From contig CM075768.1 in assembly GCA_037974665.1 (NCBI GenBank), positions 14,375,001-14,439,000 on the forward strand: DNA of 64,000 nt. The letters run 5' to 3'. Below, piece after piece: positions 13,165 through 26,636 of the stretch. The translations under genes were made by a program, and so were the position numbers. The notes beneath the pieces are model-generated. The model did not search any database, had not been told where the DNA came from, and was given only the letters and a program-made list of their open reading frames with translations. The stretch's first letter is position 1. The number at the start of each line of letters is the position of its first letter. The stretch is from Ehretia macrophylla (Eukaryota; Streptophyta; Magnoliopsida; Boraginales; Ehretiaceae).

Positions 13165-13600
13165 AATAGACGTACGAGATCGGCCATGGAGAATCCAATC
13201 CAATGGTCTTTGTGGGGATGAGAGATTTCTTTAGATAAGATTAAAATGGACGGACGAGATTTAAGTTGAAAATCCAATCGAAATGTCTTTATTTTGGATA
13301 AGAGATTTCATTGATGATCAAGAATGGACGACCGAGATCGTTTAGTTGGAAATCCAATCCAAAGGTTTTTATTTTGGATGAGAGATTTCATTGATGATAA
13401 TGAATGGACGACTGAGATCTTTTAGTTGGAAATCCAATCCAAATGACTTTATTTTGGATGAGAGATTTCATTGATGATAATGAATGGATGACCCAGATCG
13501 TTTAAAGAAAACCTAATCCAAAGGCCTTCATTTGGATAAGATATTTTGTTTCATGATAACAAATTAATGGATGACATCATCGAGGAAACATCATATCCAA
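13165..13600. repeat. 80-bp tandem array in the right subterminal region of the Harbinger
   Basis: About five and a half units repeat at 78-80 bp spacing; the ggacg of each unit falls near 13168, 13248, 13326, 13406 and 13486. Each unit holds gacgaccgagatcg, then gaaatccaatccaaa, then ttttggatgagagatttcat. The array lies just upstream of the transposase gene (minus strand), between it and the right end. Confidence 0.8.
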
Positions 13601-14230
13601 TGGCCGTTATTCTGGTTTTTCAAAAATTAGCGTTGTTGTAATCAAGTATAGTTAACGATATAATATTTGTCAAAATATAATCGCTGTCGGAATTAATTAA
13701 TTTTTATGTTGAAATGTTCGTAAAAAAAAATTATGAATTTATAAGTATATAAAAAAATCAAGTACTAAAATTCACGAAAAAGTAGGACAAAATTAGATTA
13801 TGTTAAAAAATTAATAGAGTCTCTAAAATAGAGACTCAAAAACTAATGTGGTTGAAAAATTTTTAATGACCCAAAAAGTAACTAAACTTTTAGATAGAAT
13901 CTCTATTTTATTAAAAGTCTGTAAAATAATTTTTAAAGACTCATGATTTAGAGACTCTGATAAAGATAGCCTAAAAGACCAATTTTAATATATTTAGACC
14001 AACTAAAGAGTTTTTCATAAACTTTGAAACTCGAATTATAACCCTACTTGTTATTATTCTTACGTAAAGTCCACACGTCAGACGCTAGCAATTATCGTCC
14101 AAGAATGATAATCATTATGAAAACTTTCCCATGGGATCAAGCATGACGTTGGAATTCCCCGACACATACGACTATTCCTTCACTGGATCCTTAATTAGAT
14201 TACATGACTAAACACCATGAATAACTTTTT

Positions 14231-14670
14231 GAGTAAATGCCTCCCATGGTCTCAAATGTTTTGAGGTTTTGACACTTTAATTTCAAATATTTTAAAATAA
14301 TTTTTTTGGTTCTTAATATTTTTTAAGTGTGACACCGAATTAGTCCAACTAGTTAATCCATCACTTTTTTAATGTTTTAGCACGTGACTTGCAAATGTCG
14401 ATCTAATGGTAAGATTTCACATGCTTTAGAGTTTTTCTTTCAATTTTTCCTCAAAATTTTGGATTCTTACGCGACATGTGCACAAGTCACATTCCAAAAA
14501 CATTAAAAAAAGTAATAAATTAAGCTGATTGGACCAATTACGTCACAATTAAAAGATATTAAAAATTAAAAAATTCATTTTGAAATGTCAAAACCCCAAA
14601 ACATTTGAAACCACATATGACATTTATATAAAAATCCCAAAACATTTAAAACCACATATGGCATTGACTC
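14231..14670. mobile_element. Mutator-type foldback (long-TIR) MITE
   Basis: This is a 440-bp non-coding element made mostly of two long inverted arms. The left arm starts gagtaaatgcctcccatggt. The complement of the right arm starts gagtcaatgccatatgtggt. Similarity continues for over 150 bp through tcaaatgttttg, ggttttgaca and aatgtttt blocks. The flanks ataacttttt (14221-14230) and ttaacttttt (14671-14680) form a 10-bp duplication with one mismatch, the length typical of MULEs. The right tip is itself duplicated in tandem (about 45 bp, 14590-14670). Confidence 0.7.
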
Positions 14671-14680
14671 TTAACTTTTT

Positions 14681-16214
14681 AAACTCATCTCCAGTTGTGT
14701 GTATCAAGTTTTCCTTCTTGGAATCAACGTAAAACGGAATCAAGCATGATATAGTGGAAAAATCTTCCATCCGTATGCGGCAAAGGAAATGGACAAATTG
14801 ACGAAAATGGGGTCCATGTGAAATTTAATATTTTTATTTATATTCAACTTTAGATCGTAATACTTTTTACTGTTTTGAAATTATTTTTTTTTAATTAACT
14901 TGATGCATATGTAATAACGTATCACTGCATCTACAAATTTATCAGTTGGTGGTTGAGTTCTGTCTGATAATCTAATAATTAAATTATGTTAATTGATTTC
15001 CTATATCATTTAACTGGTGCATATTATATTTACTATGCATCTATTTAATATAACTAAAGATAATTTAATCATTACATATAATAATTATTTTATAAAAAAA
15101 AAAAAAAAAAAAAAACTAAGTGAATATTTTACGGTTGAAAATAATTTTCAAAACATAAATGATCCGCATCATCTATGGCAGATTTGTCCCAGATGGATGG
15201 AAGACCAACCAGATATTAATACAGGGAATCATGCAGGATATTAATACTGACGGTGCATTCAAGACCACATGTCATCTTATCATGTATATTTATGTCACTT
15301 TCAATATTAGCGTGCCATCATTTGTCTTAGTCATTTTCCTGATAGTGATACGCAGTGTCTCCACGTGTTTAAATCTTTACAGGTTATAACATCAACTCTA
15401 ATAACTTTTCTATTTTCCTCCTTATATATACGGAATTTAGAGTATTTTTCCTCCATTTACGAATTCTCTATTTTAGTTTCACTTTAACAATTTTTCTATA
15501 TTTAATCAATCTCTTAATTTAAAAAATTCTTATTTCAGTTTCATTCTAATAACTTTCCTATTATAGGAACTCTTTATTTTTATGTTATTCCAATATTCTC
15601 TACTTTTATTTTAATTAAACATATCATTTAATATTCTTTTCGGAGACATTCCATTAAAACTTTTTCAATAACTTTTAATTTTTTATTTATATTTGTTCAT
15701 GATATTCTATTACTTATAGTAAATTCTAATAATATACATTGTTTTGTGAGTCCATCTAAATACAAACATAAAAAAGTTAGTATAGTGCAATTATAAATAA
15801 ATAATTTAGTAATACACTATAATTAATAAAAATTACAATATTATAGTGCAACAAAAGATTAAAAATTTAATTGCAATCAATAACTTTTAGTATATTAAAA
15901 TACAATTAAAAGATATTAAACAATTGTGTGGATGTTTAGGGAATGGGGTAAGAGATGATGTTTTTTCTCTTACATGTAGATAAAATAAAAATAGATGTAA
16001 GGATCTCCTACAGTTTAAAGAATGGAATAGAAGATCTGTTGGAGTACAATTTGACTAATTCCCTCCCTACATATAGAGTATGAATGCATATAGAGAGACT
16101 ATTAGACTTGGTCTAAGTCACGATAGACTGGCTTCTTTGGTGGTCTACCGTCCTTGCATGCATAAGAATGCTTGTTAGACCTTCTCCAACATATCTCACA
16201 ACAAGCCACAAATG
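14681..16214. other. Intergenic, AT-rich, no gene seen
   Basis: It holds a long A-run at 15092-15115 and low-complexity stretches rich in ttctattttagtttcatt-like words (15390-15640). Similar words in inverse orientation occur at 18200-18770, suggesting old shared repeats whose borders I cannot define. The ORFs at 15017-15389 have no family resemblance. Confidence 0.6.
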
Positions 16215-16222
16215 GGTCGTAG

Positions 16223-17327
16223 TAGATGTGACATTTGGATCGGGCCGACACAGGCCCAATTCAGCCCAGCACACGAAAATTAGGGTTCAACCCAACTCTA
16301 ATGAAAGTGGGTTCGACTCAGCTCAACCCACCACATATAGGTGAGCCGAGGTGGGTCATATATTTTTAGACCCAGCCCATTTGTGCCCAAACCCATTTGT
16401 GCTCAAGCCCAGCCAAGCTCAGCCCATAAGGTTAGCCCAGCCTAACTCGAACCCAGCACAAGCCCAGCTCGAGCCCATCTCAGGCCCAATTCGAGCCCAA
16501 ATAAAGCCAATATTGAGATTATAATTTGTACATGTAATTTTTCTTATAAATAGTTAGTTTATTCAACTTCATTTTACTACAAAACTATATATTTATTTTA
16601 CTACCTATTGTCTCTTTATTTTACTACAGGAGAATACACAATATCTATAACTATGGGGGAAGAAAATCTTTCACAACGATTACGATTAAATGTTTGGAAT
16701 CATTTTGCTTACTTTGAAAAATATGAGTATGCAATTTGTAACTATTGTAAATGTAAATATATATTTTGTCATCAATTTGAAACTGGAACGCTTATAAGAC
16801 ATCTTGTATCTCAACACTCAAATGTTCTAAACTATTTTAATCCTCAACCACCGCCACCACCACTACCAACATGCCCAACACCCGCACAAGAAGCATAATA
16901 AAATGAAGAACTTCTCCACCAACTTTCTTCATGCATTTATGTAATATTTAGTAACGTATCCATGTCTCTTGAACTTGTAGTTTGTTAAGTAATATTTTAG
17001 CATTTATATTAATATTATCAATCAACTTATGTCTTGTTAATTGTTAAATTAACTTTTTCGTAAAAAAAGTTAATCTTAAATTTTTTTCGTTATTAATCCA
17101 ACTATCAAAATTCATAACACACTAATAAAAAATAAAAATAAAAGATGAGTTGGCTCAACTTAGCTCGCGACTCGTGGTAGCGGGTTTATGGGCCGAACTG
17201 AATCTTATATTTCAAAAATTGAACCCAACCCAATTCAGTCCACTAAACATATGTGCCGAGCCGGTCTCATTTTTCTTAACCCACGATTCGGTTAGACTGT
17301 GCCGAACTGGCCCATTTGCCAACTCTA
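16223..17327 (+). mobile_element. Short hAT transposon encoding only a BED finger
   Basis: An exact 8-bp target duplication, ggtcgtag, flanks the element (16215-16222 and 17328-17335). The left end is tagatgtgacatttgg. The complement of the right end is tagagttggcaaatgg, matching at 11 of 16 positions. The subterminal regions are packed with GGCCCA / CAGCCCA / GAGCCCA words (16240-16505 and 17150-17320), a usual hAT feature linked to transposase binding. The 1105-bp interior has room for only one ORF (16653-16898), a BED-type zinc finger. The catalytic and dimerisation parts of a hAT transposase are absent, so it should need a transposase from elsewhere to move. Confidence 0.82.
16653..16898 (+). 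CDS. BED-type zinc finger protein, 81 aa, from the hAT element
   Basis: I start at MGEENLSQ (16653), after a plausible splice acceptor (ttttactacag, 16620-16630); an in-frame Met also exists at 16608. The protein has RLNVWNHFAYFEKYEYAICN followed by CKCKYIFCHQFETGTLIRHL and then VSQH. This gives the aromatic-W-x-F start, the Cys-x2-Cys pair and the His-x4-His pair of BED fingers, which bind DNA in hAT transposases. It ends in a proline run (QPPPPPLPTCPTPAQEA) and a stop. It could be a DNA-binding fragment that competes for element ends, or a remnant with no role. Expression is unknown. Confidence 0.5.
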   Translation: MGEENLSQRLRLNVWNHFAYFEKYEYAICNYCKCKYIFCHQFETGTLIRHLVSQHSNVLNYFNPQPPPPPLPTCPTPAQEA

Positions 17328-17335
17328 GGTCGTAG

Positions 17336-18857
17336 TGTGAGTTGCTATGACAATTAAGATAAGTTATTTTCCCTTAAACTAGTGTTAGTTAATAGGAGCA
17401 ACTCTCACTTAATACTTAAATAATCTCGAGTTTAAATCATTTAAGATAGATGAGGAACCAAAAGTGATCCCCTTTTAAAAAAAGGGAAAAAAAAATGGTG
17501 TTATAACCTTCACTTAATTACATTAGCTTGTACAGTCTCATGCGAATTCCGTAGGGATAGACTGAATAGTGTTGTAATCCTTATTTATATATCAACTCGA
17601 TAAAGAAAGAAAAAAAAAACTCCAACATATTCATCAAATGGTCAAATCTCTTAACGTAGATGAGTTGTTAGACTCTATTTGGTCTAATTGTGAAATTTTA
17701 ATTTTTGAATTGTAAAATTTTTAGCAATAGAACTTTTGTTAGAAGTGCTGTTAAATAAAAGTCGTTGACTGTTTGACCTAAATTGGGCAATGTTGAGCTT
17801 TTAAAAAATTTGAGGACAATGTTGGACTTTAAAAAATATGAAGGGATATATTTAGAAAAAAAAAAAAAAAAAACTTCCTGCATTATGTAGAAACAATTTC
17901 ACAAAAGTCTATTTTGAAAAGCTCCAATTTAAAGCTTCTTGTTTTTTAACTTCAGCTTTTACCTAAAAACACTTTCAGAAATGAGCTAAACAGGTTAATT
18001 TCAACTTTTAAACTCACAGAAAGTACTTTTAAGTGCCTAAAAACTAAGTCAAACAGAGTAGTCTCCAAAAGCTACAATATAGAAGTGCTTAAAAACACAA
18101 AATAATAGAGAATTCTCAAACTAATTTTCAACTCATCCAAATTTAAGTGAGCTGAACCCATCTCCTATTCATCCCAATGGTCACGAGACTAAAAACACTA
18201 AAATATAAAAGTTATTGGAATAAAACTTGAATAAAGAATTGATTAAAAGTAAAAAAAATGTTGGAATGAAATTAAAATATAAATTTCTTAAAATAAGAAA
18301 TTATTTAAAATAAAAAAACTATTAGAATGAAACTGAATAGAGATTTCTAAAATAAAATATTGACTAAAATACGAATCCAAAGAAATAGAGGAATGATTTT
18401 AAATTCCTAAAAATAAAAGAGCTGCTAGAGCTGGCATTAAGCTTTCTCTAAAAAGAGTCCTAAAATCTTGCTTCCTTACATGTACGGAAACTGTTAATTC
18501 AAACTCACTCTAATAGATTCTTTACCTCATTCCCTGAAAACCAAGGATTTGATAAACTAAATTCCAGATTCTCCAAATATGGAGAAGGTGAACCTATTTT
18601 CTAAAATAAGGAGTTAATTAAAAGTAGAGAATTTGTTATATTAGAACTAAAATATGAATTTTTTAAAATAAAAAATTGATTAAAAATAAAGAAGTTGTTG
18701 AAATAATTTTTAAAAAAAAAATAAAGAATCAACTCTAAATTCTCTAACAAATAAGGAAGTTGTTAGAATTGGTTCCCGCATCACATGTTGAATACTGTAT
18801 CTTGTCAATAATTGATACAAGGACAAAATTAGCTCCCAATTTCCATGCACGATGCTC
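17336..18857. other. Intergenic with one MITE, no gene seen
   Basis: It contains the MITE at 17671-18060 and a run of AT-rich low-complexity DNA (18120-18770) with recurring aaaataaagaa and ttgttagaat words. It ends at the beta-amylase TATA box. Confidence 0.6.
17671..18060. mobile_element. MITE, family shared with 30261-30639
   Basis: The left end is gactctatttggtctaatt; the complement of the right end is tactctgtttgacttag. The interior shares long similar blocks with 30261-30639, such as aagtcg(t/g)tgactgtt, attttgaaaagctcca and tttacctaaaaa. TTA lies to the left, but no clear matching TAA/TTA is seen at the right, so the right border is uncertain by a few bases. Confidence 0.6.
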
Positions 18858-18865
18858 TATAAAAG
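18858..18865 (+). promoter_or_regulatory. TATA box of the beta-amylase gene
   Basis: TATAAAAG stands 105 bp upstream of the ATG at 18963, in a context (gctctataaaaggc) that fits a plant core promoter, with a start site expected near 18890. Confidence 0.65.
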
Positions 18866-18962
18866 GCAACCCAAAATGGCACTCAGCGTGCACCAAGTAG
18901 CTTCTCAATTTCGATTTCCATATTGACAAACTATAACCTTTTCATTTCTCCATCTAAAAAAA

Positions 18963-23031
<4,069 letters not shown>

Positions 23032-23290
23032 TTATATGAAGTATGAAGAGTGTGTTTCATGAGTTCTTCAGTGTGATAATAAAGTGAGGCTTTCTACTAT
23101 AAGGTGCAATAGCATCTTGAAGCAATAAATATTGTACTTGAGACTTTTTCAACTCGTGAAGGTCCTACCAGAGCGCCTTTCTACTTCGAATAGGTTTGAG
23201 TTGCCGATGCTTGTAAAATGTGTGTTTTTGCAGCCATGTATAAATAAACTCAGATATCCAGTTCTGAATGAAATATTTCTATTTCCTAGT
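23032..23290 (+). terminator. Beta-amylase 3' UTR and poly(A) signals
   Basis: Candidate AATAAA signals occur in ataataaagtg (about 23086), agcaataaatatt (about 23124) and tataaataaactc (about 23240). The last is the likeliest distal signal. No transcript evidence is available here. Confidence 0.45.
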
Positions 23291-26200
23291 TTAACATGAT
23301 GTAGAATTACACCTATGCTTTATTCACTTATTATGGCTTGGAGAACAAAGTTATCTTCAGATTGTTGTGTGCTAAAGCTCTTATATTAACTTTTTATAAA
23401 GATTATTTGTCAATATAAATTGATAGGGAGTGGCAATATATTAGGAGGTTCTTGGTTTTGGTGGTACTAATTAAGGTGGCAAGCTAACAGAACAATTTTT
23501 TGCCTCGGCCTAGGCCATCGCACGGAAAATTATAATCAAAATCTTTTTTATCTGGCATCAACTTGCGGTAAACTCCTAAACTAAAGCCGATTCATAGATC
23601 AGGCATTCTGGTTGGGGCTGATCAGTATTCACACAAGAAAGCAGAAACAAAACCTTCTTCATATTTTCATAGTTATACCTTATATATATATAATGAACTT
23701 TATCGCATCGTTAAGAATAATAACAGTATCCTTAGGAGCTACTTTAGCTCTTGCTAAAAAAGACATACTCAAGTAGGAGGTGGCAGTCATTCCAAAATAC
23801 AATTATGTTGTATACAATCTCTATTATCCTTGTCTACATCTACTACCTAGCCAGGTCTTTTCACCACAATGTAAGATTAAATGCTCATTTTAAGGTTAAA
23901 TCTCAAAAGGACCAAACTTTTAGCAATCAAAGCATCAAGTAACTTGTCTCATTTCAAAAGCAAAAGGACTGCTTTCTCCATGAATACTGCAATTATGGAA
24001 GGTTCACGCGGACATTATTTCTTTTTTTCTTTGAGACTCTAAAATGACATGACACAATATTTTGGGTAGATAGATAGATAGATAGATAGAGGAGAATCTT
24101 CAAAATGATTATCGTTTTGAACGACCAAGGCTTATCTTTTCAATGATTGCATTTTGATCCCATTGAGCTATATTTGATATTTGCAATTAGAACCCAGTTG
24201 GTAAAACCGCCCGGGCATGTCCAATAGCCGTCCGCATGCTCGAGCAGGTCCAAGTACTGCCCGAGTAGGTCCAATAGCCACCTGGGTGGTTATCAAAATT
24301 TTAATTTGGAAAAGAAACTCTCTGAGCAGGTCCAATACCCACCTGGGCGGTTTCCAAATTAAATATAAATGGGGCAAACTTATAATGCAAACATAAGTGC
24401 AATGGCTACAAAACGAAAAAAAGGAGCTCATCTTTTGAAGCCTAGAGAGAGAGACTCACTAAGGGACTTAGGTGTGCGACTATTCTTCAGTTTAACATCA
24501 GTAGGAAAAAGAAATGGACACGCGCACAAAGTCTTTTAGCTCCTACTAGATTTTATATGCAAAATGATTTCAAAGGAAGTCAAAACCACATTGTAAACAG
24601 ATATTCCAGTTCTCAGTGATATATAATTGGGGAAATCACTTACCAGGCTCGAGCGTATGACACCAAAAGTCCTACGTTTCCAGGTACTGATAATTGCATC
24701 TCTCTTTCTTCCAACACATCATATCACATCTGATTATCAATTCTTAATTGAGAAGACAACAGCAATCACCATTACATAGGCAACAAGCTTGGCCAACTTC
24801 CTTGGGATGGTAAAGCTAATTTGAGATGTTGTACATCAAGTCTTTGATGAACTCTCAAGGCTAATCCGCACTTGATCACCCTGCCCTGTATGATACCACA
24901 AACTACTGAGCTCTCTTAGCTGCAATATACATGTTCGACAACGCAAATTGTGTAAATCATGGTAAGGAAATATATTATAACATTTCTCTAAGAAGTAGGG
25001 TCAAAGAGGAAGAACATTTTGTATCAAAGGAGTATGGTTGCATCAAGAATAACCAAAGCTCAAAGCACAAATTTTGAGAATTCACTGTATCGTTTAACAG
25101 CAACTGAAAACACATATTCACTGTATGATTCTTCCAATGAAACTATAGGCTAAAATGCTACGGATATTTCGATGCTGAGATCAGTGTAAGAAGCCTAAAC
25201 CATAACAGAACTAGTGCAACACTTATTGAAACATCGAACAGTATACATAAATGTATCTTATCTACACCAATATTAAGGAGATAGCCTTTAATCCTGAAAC
25301 ATAAGAAACTTAAGCATCATAGTTCCAGTTTACGCTTAAGCATAGCTGAATGAAGTTTAAACTGTCTTAATAGCGGAACCAGAATTCAGCTTTTTTCTTT
25401 TAATTGCTACCAAGAAATTTGTGATTGGTAACAATTTACAATTTTGAGATTGAGTAATATTAATCAGTCACAAGTTCCATCAATAGTCAACAAAATAAGC
25501 CATCAAAGGTATGGCAGCCAAAAATTGAAGCAATTGAAGTAAAAGCTCAATATTGCTCGTAACAAACTCCTTTTATAAATCAGCGAGTAACCTTGATGAT
25601 ACAAGAAATCGAACATAAAAAGACATCTCTGTTAAGCAAAATTCCAAGAAATCTTTTTTCTGTCAGAACAGTCTAGAGTTTCAACCTGAATACATTATGG
25701 AAGTAGAGCCACCATAAATATGTACAGTTAAGAACCCTCTTAAATGACATGAGGTTACAATCACAGGAGAGGAGTCGAATTATACATGGGCGAGATCTTC
25801 TGCAAAAGTGAACAGTGACTTTTGAAGCTGCACCTTGGTGCTTTTTACTGGTACCGTACTGCTAGGCAATCACCCTTTTCTAAATTACCCTCAGCTTTCT
25901 CAGTTGCATATACATTGTGTATAGCTGTTTCAGTTTTACAAGCTCTATCCATCCAGCCCATCTCAAAAACAAAGTCTCACAGCTTAGATGGCTCAACAGA
26001 ACAATGGAGCCAACATCCTGGATGAAGAGACATCTGATACGTCACTCAAGTTAATCCATGCTCTTGACAAACTCATTTAGTCATCCAGATGTTGATCTAT
26101 CAAGCTCTCCCAAACGCGAATGGCAATCTTCACGCTTGTTCATACTTTTCACAGAACATTAGGCTCAACAACAGAACTTAGTTCTCTAAGAAACCCAAAG

Positions 26201-26600
26201 TGCAACACGACGATCAGTAACACAACCACAATAGTTACTTGTTTAGATCACTGAAACTGTACAACTGGACACCTCTGATTTTCAAAAAAAAAATCTGCAC
26301 AGCAATATGCAACATAGAAACATTCCTGATACCATGACTTACTCATGGAAACTTGGATATTTCTTTCCTTCTTGTTATTGTGTAACATTTTCATTTCTCC
26401 AAAAAAAAAAAAAAAAAGTGTAACATTTTATGTCAGCATGCTGCTAGAACGAAGAACTTTGTTACTTAAACTATAAATTGATGTGCTAAGGCAGCACAAA
26501 GAAGAATTAATTCTGCCGCAGATCTGGAAGGTACACGCCATATCTAGGGTCTCAAATGTCACAATCCTCTAAAGCATCGTGTTTGACAAATGGAGATCCA
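23291..26600. other. Intergenic or 3' untranslated DNA
   Basis: It holds a GATA microsatellite at 24068-24090 and a cluster of short GC-richer repeats at 24190-24355 (variants of gagcaggtccaatacccacctgggcggt, split here only by their divergence). One candidate terminal exon lies on the minus strand at 24836-24919. The stretch 25000-26600 shows no convincing coding potential on either strand and may include spliced 3' UTR of the PPR gene. Confidence 0.5.
24836..24919 (-). other. Candidate terminal coding exon of an unrecognised gene
   Basis: On the minus strand a good acceptor (gtatattgcag) is followed by 27 in-frame codons and a TGA. They read LRELSSLWYHTGQGDQVR and then ISLESSSKT, with a composition that looks coding. 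I could not find a matching upstream exon. Another strong splice donor on this strand (CCTG, then GTAAGT) lies at about 24643-24652, so spliced transcripts may cross the region. It may be the end of a small gene, part of a spliced PPR transcript, or a gene fragment. Confidence 0.3.
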
Positions 26601-26636
26601 CCTCAAATGTACCCTGAACTTTGGAGAAGTAATCAT

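Larger units (their letters stand above)
8419..13971. mobile_element. PIF/Harbinger DNA transposon, complete ends, decayed genes
   Basis: The element is 5553 bp. The left end is gactattcttagcagagg. The reverse complement of the right end is ggctatctttatcagagt. These give an imperfect inverted repeat of about 28 bp (roughly 20 of 28 matching). TAA stands directly outside both ends (8416-8418 and 13972-13974), the hallmark target duplication of the superfamily. Inside are the two genes expected of the family, converging on each other: a SANT/Myb-like ORF1 protein (10597-11469, plus) and a DDE transposase (11713-12957, minus). Both carry in-frame stops. The left 2.1 kb is almost wholly tandem repeats (8868-9200 and 9290-10545), and the right subterminal region holds an 80-bp array (13165-13600). 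Repeated agagactc motifs sit near both ends. Confidence 0.88.
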
